Source: Rhodovulum sp. P5
Lineage (GTDB): Bacteria; Pseudomonadota; Alphaproteobacteria; Rhodobacterales; Rhodobacteraceae
Direction of reading: 5' to 3'
Assembly (NCBI RefSeq): GCF_002079305.1
Contig: NZ_CP015039.1
Location: forward strand, 2,836,001 to 2,900,000
Length of the DNA stretch: 64,000 nucleotides
Part shown: positions 52,325-61,876 of the stretch, one piece after another
Layout: every line of letters starts with the position of its first letter
How positions within the stretch are numbered: the stretch's first letter is position 1
Made by a program: the position numbers and the translations under genes
Notes under the pieces: generated by a model
The model's input: only the letters and a program-made list of their open reading frames with translations
What the model was told of the DNA's origin: nothing
The model's database searches: none

Positions 52325-52671
52325 GACGGGTCGGTCGGTCCCGGGTCTGTTGGCGGGAACTCTGTCTCCAGAAACCGCTCGAACGCGTCGAGGTTCACCG
52401 CCTCGAACTGGCCGAAGCTCTGCATCCAGATCGAGGCGTCGCGCAAGCTGTCGGGTTCCAGCTTGCACCATTTCACCCGTCCGCGCTTTTCCTGGCTGAT
52501 CAGCCCGGCGCGGGTCAGGATCGTCAGGTGCTTGGAAATCGCGGCCAGCGACATCTCGAACGGCTCGGCCACATCGGTCACCGCCATGTCGTCCTCCAGG
52601 AGCATCGACAGGATCGCGCGCCGCGTTGGGTCGGCGAGGGCGGCGAATACGATGCTCAGGCGGTCTTCCAT
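52321..52671 (-). CDS. ArsR-family HTH regulator
   Basis: A 116-residue winged-helix protein: FAALADPTRRAILSMLLEDD and FEMSLAAISKHLTILTRAG (recognition helix) are typical, followed by KWCKLEPDSLRD. It lacks the Cys-rich metal-binding motif of classical ArsR, so it belongs to the PadR/SdpR-like branch that often regulates SRPBCC genes. Its target is not evident here. It is convergent with the EamA gene, overlapping by 4 nt. The longer frame upstream was not used. Confidence 0.87.
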   Translation of the reverse strand: MEDRLSIVFAALADPTRRAILSMLLEDDMAVTDVAEPFEMSLAAISKHLTILTRAGLISQEKRGRVKWCKLEPDSLRDASIWMQSFGQFEAVNLDAFERFLETEFPPTDPGPTDPS

Positions 52672-52808
52672 GGGGCAGCTTTGCGGCGGGACGGCGGCAT
52701 CGTCAACCGTTCGGTTGAATATGGGTTTTGCCGGCTGCCCCGGCCGATCGCAAGGCCGCCCCTGCAAAAATGAAATAAAAGCAATGGGTTGCGCTGCCCT
52801 TAACCCGC

Positions 52809-52837
52809 TTGACTCACTCCGCCCCCCTGACTAGCTT
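52809..52837 (+). promoter_or_regulatory. Candidate promoter of the F0 ATP synthase operon
   Basis: TTGACT at 52809-52814, a 17-nt spacer, then TAGCTT at 52832-52837, 30 nt before the atpI ATG. Confidence 0.45.
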
Positions 52838-52866
52838 CCCCGCGAAAGTCCGAGGGGGCGTTCGCC

Positions 52867-53211
52867 ATGATCGATCCGGCCGAGAGAGCGCGGCTAGAGC
52901 AGCTTGAAAAGCGGATCGCGGAACTGAAGAAGGCCGAAGCCACGGCCGAACAGGGGGCGACGCGGCATCAGGATGAGCATTATTCACAGGCGCAGCTTGC
53001 CTGGCGGATGGTGATAGAGCTTGTGGCCGGTCTGGGGATCGGCTTCGGCATCGGGTATACGCTGGACCTCTGGATGGGGACCACGCCGATCTTCCTGGTG
53101 CTGTTCATATTGTTGGGCTTCGCCGCCGGGATCCGCGTGATGCTGCGGTCGGCACAAGAAGCGCAGGGGCAACAGGCGGTCGAGGCCGCCAAGGACGAGA
53201 AGAGGGACTGA
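52867..53211 (+). CDS. atpI: ATP synthase protein I (F0 assembly factor)
   Basis: A 114-residue protein with an N-terminal charged helix (residues 1-35), then two membrane helices: [21 protein letters not shown] and [17 protein letters not shown] in outline. These match AtpI, which helps to assemble the c-ring. It starts the F0 operon, 2 nt before atpB, and is transcribed with it. Confidence 0.88.
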   Translation: MIDPAERARLEQLEKRIAELKKAEATAEQGATRHQDEHYSQAQLAWRMVIELVAGLGIGFGIGYTLDLWMGTTPIFLVLFILLGFAAGIRVMLRSAQEAQGQQAVEAAKDEKRD

Positions 53212-53213
53212 AC

Positions 53214-53966
53214 GTGGCAAGCGAAGAAGCGACCGGCGGCCTGCAAATCCACCCGATGGACCAGTTCGTGGTGAAGCCCCTCTTCGGCGGCGACACGCTG
53301 CACTGGTACACGCCCACGAACGTGACCCTGTGGATGGGTGTCGCGATCCTGTGCATCGTCCTGCTGTTGGTCGTGGGCACCCGCGGCCGCGCGATCGTGC
53401 CCTCGCGCATCCAGTCGATCGCCGAACTCGCCTATGGCTTTGTCTACAAGATGGTTGAAGACGTCGCCGGCAAGGATGGCCTGAAATATTTCCCCTACAT
53501 CATGACGCTGTTCATGTTCATCGTCTTCGGCAACTTCCTCGGCCTGATCCCGATGAGCTTCACCACCACCTCGCACCTCGCGGTCACGGCCACGATGGCG
53601 CTGGCGGTGTTCTTCGGCGTCACGATCCTTGGCTTCGTCAAGCACGGCATGGGCTTCCTGCGGCTCTTCTGGATTGATGCGGCGCCGCTTGCCCTTCGGC
53701 CGATCCTCGCGATCATCGAGGTGATTTCCTACTTCGTTCGGCCGGTCAGCCACTCCATCCGACTTATGGGCAACATGATGGCCGGTCACGCCGTGATCAA
53801 AGTGTTCGCGGGCTTTGCCGGGGTGCTGGGCCTTGGCGCGATCTTCCCGCTGGCCGCGATCACCGCAGTCTACGCGCTTGAGACGCTGGTGGCCTTCATC
53901 CAGGCCTACGTCTTCGCAATCCTCACCTGTGTCTACCTGCGCGATGCGCTGCATCCGCACCACTAA
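53214..53966 (+). CDS. atpB: ATP synthase F0 subunit a
   Basis: A 250-residue subunit a with a GTG start. The signature [17 protein letters not shown] near residue 180 contains the essential Arg. Other segments are [12 protein letters not shown] and [21 protein letters not shown]. It forms the proton half-channels next to the c-ring. The order atpI-B-E-B'-F, separate from the F1 genes, is standard in Rhodobacterales. Confidence 0.97.
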   Translation: MASEEATGGLQIHPMDQFVVKPLFGGDTLHWYTPTNVTLWMGVAILCIVLLLVVGTRGRAIVPSRIQSIAELAYGFVYKMVEDVAGKDGLKYFPYIMTLFMFIVFGNFLGLIPMSFTTTSHLAVTATMALAVFFGVTILGFVKHGMGFLRLFWIDAAPLALRPILAIIEVISYFVRPVSHSIRLMGNMMAGHAVIKVFAGFAGVLGLGAIFPLAAITAVYALETLVAFIQAYVFAILTCVYLRDALHPHH

Positions 53967-54014
53967 GACGACACAATCCGAAATCTGCCAATTCCAACGT
54001 AAGGAGTAATCGAC

Positions 54015-54251
54015 ATGGAAGGCGATATCGTTCAAATGGGCGCTTACATCGGTGCCGGTCTTGCGTGCACCGGCATGGGCGGCGCCGCCGTCGGTGTGGG
54101 CCACGTTGTCGGCAACTACATCTCGGGTGCGCTCCGCAACCCCTCCGCGGCTGCGTCGCAGACCGCCACCATGTTCATCGGTATCGCGTTCGCCGAAGCG
54201 CTGGGGATCTTCTCGTTCCTCGTCGCGCTTCTGCTGATGTTCGCCGTCTGA
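54015..54251 (+). CDS. atpE: ATP synthase F0 subunit c
   Basis: A 78-residue two-helix proteolipid. The polar loop RNPSA lies at residues 41-45, and the proton-carrying E61 in [11 protein letters not shown] is in the second helix. Eight to fifteen copies form the rotor ring. AAGGAG precedes the ATG. Confidence 0.98.
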   Translation: MEGDIVQMGAYIGAGLACTGMGGAAVGVGHVVGNYISGALRNPSAAASQTATMFIGIAFAEALGIFSFLVALLLMFAV

Positions 54252-54337
54252 TCCTACCCTACGATCCGATCCTTACGGCCGGGCGGGGCGCACCAATGTG
54301 CACCCGCTCGGTTTAACCGGGGTTCCAGGGGGACGAC

Positions 54338-54898
54338 ATGGCAACAGAAACGCACGCCGTCGAAGAGGGTATGGCGCACGCTGCCGACGCCGCACATGCT
54401 GCGGAATCGGTCGGCATGCCGCAGCTCGACTTTTCGACCTATCCGAACCAGATTTTCTGGCTGATCGTCACGCTGGTCGTGATCTATTTCGTGCTGTCGC
54501 GCATCGCGCTGCCGCGCATCGGCGCCGTTCTTGCCGAGCGTCAGGGCACGATCTCGAACGATATCGCCGCGGCGGAAGAGTTGAAGCTGCAGGCGCAGGA
54601 GGCCGAGAAGGCCTATGAGAAGGCGCTGGCCGATGCCCGTGCCGAGGCGCAGCGGATCGTGGCCGAAACCAAGGCCGAGATCAAAGCCGATCTCGACGCG
54701 GCCACGGCAAAGGCGGACGCCGAAATCGCCGCCAAGTCGGCCGAGGCCGAGAAGCAGATTGCGGAAATCCGCGCCAACGCGATGCAAAGCGTGACCGAGG
54801 TGGCCAAGGCGACGGCGACCGACGTGGTAACCGCGCTGGGCTTTCGTGCCGATCAATCGGCCGTCAACGCGGCGGTTGACGCCAAGCTGAAAGGGTAA
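54338..54898 (+). CDS. atpF': ATP synthase F0 subunit b'
   Basis: A 186-residue divergent b subunit. A soluble N-terminus (about 40 residues, Ala- and His-containing) precedes the membrane helix [21 protein letters not shown], then a long Ala/Lys/Glu coiled coil. Photosynthetic and related Alphaproteobacteria have b and b' that pair as a heterodimer; this copy is b'. It ends 4 nt before atpF. Confidence 0.93.
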   Translation: MATETHAVEEGMAHAADAAHAAESVGMPQLDFSTYPNQIFWLIVTLVVIYFVLSRIALPRIGAVLAERQGTISNDIAAAEELKLQAQEAEKAYEKALADARAEAQRIVAETKAEIKADLDAATAKADAEIAAKSAEAEKQIAEIRANAMQSVTEVAKATATDVVTALGFRADQSAVNAAVDAKLKG

Positions 54899-54902
54899 GG
54901 GG

Positions 54903-55457
54903 ATGAAGAAACTCGCAGTCCTTCTCGCCCTTGCGGCCAGCCCGGCCTTTGCCGCGTCGGGGCCGTTCTTCTCGCTGTTCAACACCAACTTCGTGGTGAT
55001 GATCGCGTTCCTCTCCTTCATTGCCGTGCTGGTCTACCTCAAGGTGCCCGGCAAGCTGATGAAGATGCTGGACCAACGCGCCGACAACATCCGCAAGGAA
55101 CTGGACGAGGCGCGCGCCCTGCGCGAAGAGGCCCAGACCATCCTGGCCAGCTATGAGCGCAAGCAGAAAGAGGTTCAGGAGCAGGCGGAGCGTATCATCG
55201 AGACCGCCAAGGCCGAGGCCGAGGCTGCCGCCGCCAAGGCGAAAGAGGATCTCAAATCTGCAATCGAGCGTCGTCTTGCGGCCGCCGACGAGCAGATCGA
55301 GTCCGCCAAGGCCGGTGCAGTCAAGGAAGTGCGCGACCGAGCCATCACCGTGGCCGTCGATGCCGCGCGTGAGGTGATCACGACGCAGTTGACGGCACAG
55401 ACCGGCGATCAGTTGATCGACGCCGCGATCGGCGATGTGAAGGCAAAGCTTCACTGA
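54903..55457 (+). CDS. atpF: ATP synthase F0 subunit b
   Basis: A 184-residue b subunit: an N-terminal hydrophobic stretch (KKLAVLLALAASPAFAASG, signal-like), then the membrane helix NFVVMIAFLSFIAVLVYLKVPG and a long coiled coil. It forms the peripheral stalk with b'. It is the last gene of the operon, before a strong terminator. Confidence 0.96.
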   Translation: MKKLAVLLALAASPAFAASGPFFSLFNTNFVVMIAFLSFIAVLVYLKVPGKLMKMLDQRADNIRKELDEARALREEAQTILASYERKQKEVQEQAERIIETAKAEAEAAAAKAKEDLKSAIERRLAAADEQIESAKAGAVKEVRDRAITVAVDAAREVITTQLTAQTGDQLIDAAIGDVKAKLH

Positions 55458-55476
55458 CCGGCACACAACCCGATTG

Positions 55477-55510
55477 AAAGGCCCGGCCCCTGCGCCGGGC
55501 CTTTTCGTTT
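55477..55510 (+). terminator. Rho-independent terminator of the F0 operon
   Basis: AAAGGCCCGGC (55477-55487) pairs with GCCGGGCCTTT (55494-55504), followed by TCGTTT. It lies 19 nt after the atpF stop. Confidence 0.9.
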
Positions 55511-55684
55511 CCGGGCGTGGGGTCCGGCGCAAGGGCCGTCGCCGGTCTGGAAAGCCGGCGAAATTAAGATTTCATTGATTGCGGATTTCCCCGGTGCGGG
55601 CGTGAGACCGCCACAATCCTCCTGTTTCTTGCGGCTTACAGATCGGGCGCTGCCCCGACACCCGTTTCAAACGAGAGGCTAGAA

Positions 55685-55822
55685 ATGACCATCGTAACCA
55701 ATCTTGACACCGCGAACCTCATCTTCCTTGCCCTGTTCGGCTGCGCGTCGATCATGCTGTGGCTGCCGATCATCGCGGCCGGCGTGACAGCGACGCGTAC
55801 GTCCCTGTTCGGGACGGAGTGA
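55685..55822 (+). CDS. Small single-span membrane protein, 45 residues
   Basis: A 45-codon frame, MTIVTNLDTANLIFLALFG, with one hydrophobic helix (about residues 12-34) and a short polar tail. GAGAGG lies 8 nt before the ATG and a terminator lies about 97 nt after its stop, so it looks like an independent transcription unit between two terminators. It is too short for most gene callers. I do not know its function. Confidence 0.6.
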   Translation: MTIVTNLDTANLIFLALFGCASIMLWLPIIAAGVTATRTSLFGTE

Positions 55823-55919
55823 TCCGGACGCAACGACAAATGGACGGCGCCGCCCTGCGTGTTGCATGCCGGGCCCACTCACGGACCACAGCGCTGTACC
55901 GATAGCAAGCTCTCCCGTC

Positions 55920-55953
55920 GAAGGACCCGGCCGTTTGCCGGGTCCTTTCGTTT
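55920..55953 (+). terminator. Rho-independent terminator after the 45-codon gene
   Basis: AAGGACCCGGC (55920-55930) and GCCGGGTCCTT (55936-55946), an 11-bp stem, followed by TCGTTTTT. Confidence 0.88.
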
Positions 55954-56164
55954 TTCACCTTCGGACCGTGTTCGGTGACCCGCCGGACGGCCCACCCACA
56001 TGGCTCTGCCGCTGCGCCCGTCCTAGACAGATGGTCGGGAACTGCCGAAAAGATGTGCGGCGCGAAGGCAACTTCATGCCGACAAAATAAGCAAAGGCTT
56101 GATCGTTGCCGGCAGTGGCGTCATTTAGGAGATAGTCGCACTCTCCCATAGATAGAAGAAACTT
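55954..56164. other. Spacer upstream of kdsD
   Basis: About 210 nt with no supportable gene. It is less GC-rich towards kdsD and contains TTGATC near 56099 with a weak -10-like CATTTA 17 nt further on, a possible kdsD promoter. Confidence 0.3.
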
Positions 56165-57169
56165 ATGAGCCACGTCGCAAAAGCCGAGCAAGTTCTGAAC
56201 GAAAAACACGTGGAAGCAGGCAGTTCCATTGATGTCGCCACCCGCGTTCTGGCCATGGAGGGCGAGGCGCTGCTTTACATGGCATCCGATGTCCCGCCGG
56301 ATTTCAGCCGTGCGGTCGACCTGATCTTGGGCGTTGCCGGGCGGGTGATGCTTGCCGGGATCGGCAAGTCGGGTCATGTCGCGCGCAAGATCGCGGCCAC
56401 GCTGGCCTCGACGGGGACGCCGGCCCATTTCGTGCATCCGGCAGAGGCGAGCCACGGCGATCTGGGGATGATCCGTCCGAAAGACCTTTGCATCCTGATC
56501 TCGAATTCCGGCGAAACGACCGAGCTTGGCGACCTCATCGCCCATTGCAAGCGGTTCTCGATCCCGATCATCGGCATTTCGCGCAAACCCGAAAGCACCT
56601 TGATGAAGGCGGCGACCCTGCGCCTGACCCTGCCCGACTTGCCCGAGGCCTGTGCAATCGGCATGGCGCCCACGACCTCGACCATCCTGACCATGGGGCT
56701 GGGCGATGCGCTTGCCGTCGCGCTGATGGAGAAACGCCGCTTCATGCCCGAGCATTTCCGGACCTACCATCCCGGTGGCAAGCTGGGTGCGCGTTTGTCG
56801 ACGGTGTCGCAGCTTATGCATGAACGCGCCATCGTGCCGGTGGTCGGCGAGGAAACCCCAATGGCCGACGCCATCGTGGAGATGAGCGCGCGGGGCTTCG
56901 GCGTGGTTGGCGTCGCCGATGATGAAGGGCGCCTTGTCGGCGTGATTTCCGATGGTGACCTGCGCCGGAACATCAACCATCTGATGTCCTTGACCGCGGG
57001 TCAGGTCTGCACGCGGTCCCCGATCACCGCACCGCCGGATCTTTTTGCCGCCGAGGCGCTGTCGCTGATGAACACCTGTGAAATCGGGGCGCTGTTCGTG
57101 GTCGATGACGAGGGTCGTCCGCTGGGTATTCTTCACCTGCAGGACTGCTTGCGCGCCGGTGTGTCCTGA
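56165..57169 (+). CDS. kdsD: Arabinose-5-phosphate isomerase (KpsF/GutQ family)
   Basis: A 334-residue sugar-phosphate isomerase. The SIS domain (about residues 45-180) has GIGKSGHVARKIAATLASTG, HPAEASHGDLGM and SNSGETTE. Two CBS domains follow (about 210-334, with ARGFGVVGVADDEGRLVGV and TCEIGALFVVDDEGRPLG). It turns ribulose-5-phosphate into arabinose-5-phosphate, the precursor of Kdo. It lies just ahead of two polysaccharide genes, so it may supply Kdo for a capsule; a housekeeping role in LPS is equally possible. Confidence 0.95.
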   Translation: MSHVAKAEQVLNEKHVEAGSSIDVATRVLAMEGEALLYMASDVPPDFSRAVDLILGVAGRVMLAGIGKSGHVARKIAATLASTGTPAHFVHPAEASHGDLGMIRPKDLCILISNSGETTELGDLIAHCKRFSIPIIGISRKPESTLMKAATLRLTLPDLPEACAIGMAPTTSTILTMGLGDALAVALMEKRRFMPEHFRTYHPGGKLGARLSTVSQLMHERAIVPVVGEETPMADAIVEMSARGFGVVGVADDEGRLVGVISDGDLRRNINHLMSLTAGQVCTRSPITAPPDLFAAEALSLMNTCEIGALFVVDDEGRPLGILHLQDCLRAGVS

Positions 57170-57219
57170 CACGACGGCTTGGTGACGCTCTGCACCGACA
57201 CCGACAAGGGTAAGAAACG

Positions 57220-60200
57220 GTGGATGCCGAGGGCATGGGGTCTGGCGCGGCCGAAATGACGGAACGGGGCGCGCGCCGGATACGGCGCGTTCTGCTGTGC
57301 GGCGACCTGCTGGCGACACGCGAAAGCGAACAGGCATCGAACCTGCGATGGGTCGCGGATCTGCTGGCCCGCCCGACCGGGGTGGCCTTGGGTGGCGCGG
57401 ATGCGGTGCAGGTGGGGCTTGATGCCTGGGCATTCAGTCGGGCGGCTTTTTTTGCCGCCGCGGGCCATCGCGTCGATCTGGCGGCGCGGCACGCCTGGTT
57501 CGATGCCGAGGCCCTGCCGCCACAGGCGCTGGCCCTGCTGCGCGACGCAGTCGGGCCAGAGACGCTTGTCGTCGGGTATGAATTGTCCGGGGCAACGCGG
57601 CAGGCGCTGCGGCGCGCCAACATTCCGTTCGTCGACATCTGGTTGCACCCGGTTCGGTTCGCCGACGATATCCTGTTCGCGATGCGCGCGTCGGACCCGG
57701 ATATTCAGGCCCGTATCGCGCGGTTTGCCGTGCCCGAGGAAAGCCTTGCGGCGCAGGCGGACCTGCTGAAAATCCAGAACTACCGGGGATTTTCCCGCTT
57801 TGACCGCCGCCTGATCGACGGGGCGGGGCTGTTTGTCGGCCAGACACCGCGGGACAAGGCGCTGATGGACCGTGACCGGTTCGTCGATCTTATGGATTTC
57901 GCGGACGATTTCGCGGCCCTCGCCCGGGATGTGCCGCATATCTACTACGTCCGCCATCCCCATGTCGTGCGCCCGGATCGAGAGATCGAGACGTTCCTGA
58001 AGGGGTTCCGGAACGTGTCCGAAATCGCCGCCCCCACCTATCACCTGCTGGCCGACCCACGGATCGGTGTGGTGGCCGGCCTGTCCTCGTCGGTTCTGGA
58101 AGAGGCGCGCCATTTCGGCAAGGCGGTGCGGTGTCTCTTTCGCCCGCCGATCCCGCTCAGGGGGGGCGAAGCCTATGCGACGATCTTTCAGTCGCTGTGC
58201 TTTTCCGGGTTCTGGGCCGATATCCTGTCTGGCGTATCGGATGTGGCCGACTGCCCGCCTGCGCAGTTTCTGGACCCGAAGAACAAGCTGCGCCATGTCC
58301 TGTCCTTCTACTGGGGATATCCGCAGATCGACCGGTATGAACACAGCCTCACCGACCCGGTTCAAAGTGAGGCGTCAGAGGTGGCGGGCGTCACTCTGGA
58401 AACGGCCGCGCTGGTGTCGTTCGACGTGTTCGACACGCTGATCACCCGAAGCTACGCCGCGCCGCGGGATGTGTTTCGCGCCATCGCGCCCCGGCTGTCC
58501 GGGCCGCTGGGGATGGCTGCGGAGGAATTCCCGGACCGGCGGGTGCTGGCCGAGAAGGCGGCGACGCGAAAGGTGGCCCGGTCGGGGCGCGAGGATCCGA
58601 CGATCTTCGAAGTCTATGCCGAGCTTGCCGACCGACCGCCGACCGATCCGCTGATCCGGGAACTTGCCGAGATCGAGATCGCCGAAGAGATGTCCTGCCT
58701 GAAGGTGCGGCCGGCGGGGCAGGCGCTCTACCATGCGGCAAGGGCAGCCGGTCGGCGCATCGTGTTGATGTCAGATATGTATCTGCCCGCTGATGTCGTG
58801 GAAGGGATGCTGCGCCAAGCCGGGTATGACGGCTGGTCGGCGCTCTTCCTGTCCTCCGCCCGGGGCAAGACGAAACGCAGTGGCACCTTGTTCGAGGTCA
58901 TGATGGCCGAGACCGGCGTCGCGGCGGGGCAGATCCTGCATGTCGGGGACAATCCGCGCGGCGACCTTGCCGTGCCCGAAGGGCTTGGCATCACCTGTCG
59001 GCCCTTGCCCAAACCGGTCGAGACCATGGCGCAGGCCGCGCCATTCCTGAAGACGGCAACCGGGCGGATCGCCGCCAGCGACGATCTTGCCGCCAGCCGG
59101 ATGCTGCAGCACCTCGCGCTGCAATTCTTCGATGACCCGCCGGGCGGCAGCGACCCGTTCGGCGGTGATCCCCGGCGGTTCGGGCATGTGGTTCTGGGGC
59201 CGCTTTTGACCGGCTTTGCCGCGTGGTTGCACGATATGGCAACAGCCGATGGGGTGACGCGGCTGGGGTTTCTGACCCGAGAGGGACCGGTTTTCCGCGC
59301 CGCTTATGACGCGCTCTTCCCCGACGGTCCGGTTGCAACCGTCGATGTGATCGCGTCGCGCCGGATCGTGCGTCTTGCGGCGCTGACGTCCGAGGCCGAG
59401 ATCGAGGTCGCCTATCGCGCCTCGCGCGCCCGCGACTATGGCAGTCTTGCCGATTACCTGTCGGTCAATTTCGGCCTCGACCGGGAGGAGATCGACCTTG
59501 ATGCCGTGGCGGCGGCCGGGCTTCCCGGGCCAGATGTCGCCATCGGTGCCGCGACGCCCGAGGATCTGTTGCGCGATCTCGTCGTCGCCCATCGGGGGCC
59601 GATCATGGCCGGGGCAGGCTGCGCGCGTGCCCTGCTGACCGATCACCTGCGCGACAGGGGGCTGGATGGTCCGGACTGTGCCGTGGTGGACATCGGCTAT
59701 GCGGGCAGCATGCAGGCGGCCTTTTCCGACATCCTCGGCACCCCGCTGCGCGGTTATTACATGGCGCGGTTTCGCACCGCCTCTGACCGGTTGGGCACGA
59801 TCCCCGCCCGTGGCTGGCTGGTGGAGGATGTGGCGGCCACGGATCGCGGGCACGGGATCTGCCGGCACCGGCATGTCTACGAAACCCTGCTTTGTGCGCC
59901 GGGGGCGACGTTTGTCGGGCTTCTCCGCGATGCCTCCGGCTGGCGGGGTGTCCCGGCGGCGGATCGGCAGACCCCCCTGCGCGATGCCTTCGTGGCAGAG
60001 GCGCACCGGGGGGCCGTCGACTTCGCCCATGCCATGGCCGCGCAGTCCGAAACCGTGCCCCGGCTTTCCGCCGAAGTCGCAACCGCGCTGCTCGATACCT
60101 GTCTGGACCAGCCGGGGCCTGCGCTTGCCGGCTGGATCGGCGCGCTGGAATTCGAGGATGCCTTTGCCAGGCCGGGCATCGTCCCGCTGTCCGGGGCCGC

Positions 60201-60483
60201 GTCTTCCGCCGGCAGCCCGATCTGGCCGGAGGCGGCCGAGGCCCTGAACACCGCGCAAAGACCACGTCGCAAGCGCGGACATCGCCCGGCATGGCGACCC
60301 TACGGCCCCTATGGCCTTTTGGGATGGCGGCACCTGCTGCCCGTGTTCGTGGCACCCGTCATCGGCCGCATCGGCGATGCCCATGATGTCGATCACTACC
60401 TGGAGGATCCGATCGGGTTCTTCCGTCGCCTGTCGGACCCGCGCTATCGCCGGATCGGGCGGATCCTCTATCCGTGGGACTGA
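57220..60483 (+). CDS. Fusion protein: capsule-type glycosyltransferase domain, HAD hydrolase domain and C-terminal domain
   Basis: A 1,087-residue protein. Residues about 1-385 resemble KpsC/KpsS capsule Kdo transferases: YVRHPHVV at 243-250 and GLSSSVLEEARHFGKAV at 288-303. Residues 398-595 are a HAD domain: D402-V-F-D405-T in motif I, S518 (LMSDM), K552 and GDNPRGD (576-582). The rest (about 630-1,087, with LGPLLTGFAAWLHDM and IASRRIVRLAAL) matches the long C-terminal part of COG5610-type HAD proteins in polysaccharide loci. It probably makes or finishes a surface polysaccharide. The GTG start at 57220 has AAGGG ahead; ATG 57235 and 57259 are alternatives. The tail ends in a basic R-R-K-R-G segment and hydrophobic stretches. 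Confidence 0.82.
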   Translation: MDAEGMGSGAAEMTERGARRIRRVLLCGDLLATRESEQASNLRWVADLLARPTGVALGGADAVQVGLDAWAFSRAAFFAAAGHRVDLAARHAWFDAEALPPQALALLRDAVGPETLVVGYELSGATRQALRRANIPFVDIWLHPVRFADDILFAMRASDPDIQARIARFAVPEESLAAQADLLKIQNYRGFSRFDRRLIDGAGLFVGQTPRDKALMDRDRFVDLMDFADDFAALARDVPHIYYVRHPHVVRPDREIETFLKGFRNVSEIAAPTYHLLADPRIGVVAGLSSSVLEEARHFGKAVRCLFRPPIPLRGGEAYATIFQSLCFSGFWADILSGVSDVADCPPAQFLDPKNKLRHVLSFYWGYPQIDRYEHSLTDPVQSEASEVAGVTLETAALVSFDVFDTLITRSYAAPRDVFRAIAPRLSGPLGMAAEEFPDRRVLAEKAATRKVARSGREDPTIFEVYAELADRPPTDPLIRELAEIEIAEEMSCLKVRPAGQALYHAARAAGRRIVLMSDMYLPADVVEGMLRQAGYDGWSALFLSSARGKTKRSGTLFEVMMAETGVAAGQILHVGDNPRGDLAVPEGLGITCRPLPKPVETMAQAAPFLKTATGRIAASDDLAASRMLQHLALQFFDDPPGGSDPFGGDPRRFGHVVLGPLLTGFAAWLHDMATADGVTRLGFLTREGPVFRAAYDALFPDGPVATVDVIASRRIVRLAALTSEAEIEVAYRASRARDYGSLADYLSVNFGLDREEIDLDAVAAAGLPGPDVAIGAATPEDLLRDLVVAHRGPIMAGAGCARALLTDHLRDRGLDGPDCAVVDIGYAGSMQAAFSDILGTPLRGYYMARFRTASDRLGTIPARGWLVEDVAATDRGHGICRHRHVYETLLCAPGATFVGLLRDASGWRGVPAADRQTPLRDAFVAEAHRGAVDFAHAMAAQSETVPRLSAEVATALLDTCLDQPGPALAGWIGALEFEDAFARPGIVPLSGAASSAGSPIWPEAAEALNTAQRPRRKRGHRPAWRPYGPYGLLGWRHLLPVFVAPVIGRIGDAHDVDHYLEDPIGFFRRLSDPRYRRIGRILYPWD

Positions 60484-60630
60484 CGGGGCGGCGCCCCACA
60501 CAGACAACGTATCATCTTCACCCGCTGGACTTTTCCGGCGCAGGCCGTGACTGTGGCTTCCACTAGGGGTTGTGGGGTGCGATAGATTGCGCACGCGCGG
60601 CCACCGGCGCCTGCAGGATACGGACAGGAC

Positions 60631-61848
60631 ATGCAGATCGTCTTTTCCCACATGAACTTCCCTGCCCAGTTCGGCAGTTTCGGCACCTATCTGGCCACGC
60701 AGGGCTGGGAGGTCAGCTTTTTCACCGAAAAGGAAGGGGTTACCCCCCCGGCCGGCTGTCGAATATTCCGCATGAAACCGCATCGTTCCCCGACCGAGGG
60801 GGTCCACCGGTTTGCCCGCCCGCTGGAAAAGGCGGTGATCAACGGGCAGGCCTTTGCCTCCACCGCGATCGCGGCGCGGCAGGCGGGGCTGACGCCCGAC
60901 ATCGTCGTCGCGCATTCCGGCTGGGGGGCAGGTACATTCGCCAAGGCCGTCTGGCCCGATTGCCGATATGTCAGCTATGTGGAGTGGTATTATCGCTATC
61001 CCCCCGTCGATATGCCCGACATCGAGACGGGGCAGAACGATGTGGACGGGCGTGCCCTCGCGCTTACTCGGAACGCGCCGACCCTTCTGGACATGGCCGA
61101 GGCCGACATGGTGCTGTGCCCGACGTATTTTCAGGCCGCGCAGTTCCCCGACGATCTGCGGCAACGCCTGACGATCCTGCATGACGGTGTCGATACCCGG
61201 TTTTTCGTCCCGGACCCGCAGGCCAGCTTTCCAGAGCCTGTCGGCGCCTTGCCCGACGGGGCCGAGGTCATCACCTATGCGACGCGCGGGATGGAACCCC
61301 ATCGTGGCTTTCCGGAGTTCATGCGGGCAGTCGCCAAGCTTCAGAAACGGCGCAGCACCCTGCATGCGGTGATCGGGGGTGCGGACCGGGTGGCCTATGG
61401 CACACGGCTTGGCGAGGGCCGAAGCTGGAAGCAGATCATGCTGGATGAACTGGAGCTGGATACGTCGCGCCTGCACTGGACGGGCTTGTTGCCGCGCAAG
61501 TCATGGCGCCAGTTGATGCAGGCCAGCCATGTCCATGTCTACCTGACTGTGCCCTTCGTGCTGTCCTGGTCGGTGATCGAGGCGATGGCGGCGGGCTGTG
61601 CCATCGTGGCGTCGGATAGCCGCCCGGTGCGGGAGGCGATCACCCCCGGCCAGTCCGGCGTGCTGGTCGACCACAAGGATATCGACGCCTTGGCCGGTGC
61701 GATCGAACGGCTGCTTGATGACCGGGCAGAGGCCGCCCAACTGGGCCACGCCGCGCGGGAGGCTGCGATCCGCGATTTCGACAGTGGCTGGATCTATCCG
61801 GCAAAGGCGCGGCTGCTGGCAGACCTTGTGAAATACGGCCGCGGTTGA
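60631..61848 (+). CDS. Glycosyltransferase family 4 protein
   Basis: A 405-residue GT-B glycosyltransferase. The donor-binding half contains TYATRGMEPHRGFPEF, HWTGLLPRKSWRQLMQ and PFVLSWSVIEAMAAGCAIVASD; the acidic residue is in VIEAMAAG. The first Glu of the E-x7-E motif is replaced by Phe, as in a subgroup with PFVLSWS. The substrate is unknown. It is the third gene after kdsD and the fusion protein, reading the same way, so a common surface polysaccharide pathway is likely. Confidence 0.88.
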   Translation: MQIVFSHMNFPAQFGSFGTYLATQGWEVSFFTEKEGVTPPAGCRIFRMKPHRSPTEGVHRFARPLEKAVINGQAFASTAIAARQAGLTPDIVVAHSGWGAGTFAKAVWPDCRYVSYVEWYYRYPPVDMPDIETGQNDVDGRALALTRNAPTLLDMAEADMVLCPTYFQAAQFPDDLRQRLTILHDGVDTRFFVPDPQASFPEPVGALPDGAEVITYATRGMEPHRGFPEFMRAVAKLQKRRSTLHAVIGGADRVAYGTRLGEGRSWKQIMLDELELDTSRLHWTGLLPRKSWRQLMQASHVHVYLTVPFVLSWSVIEAMAAGCAIVASDSRPVREAITPGQSGVLVDHKDIDALAGAIERLLDDRAEAAQLGHAAREAAIRDFDSGWIYPAKARLLADLVKYGRG

Positions 61849-61876
61849 TGGGCCCTGAGCGTGCCGTGGCACGCGC

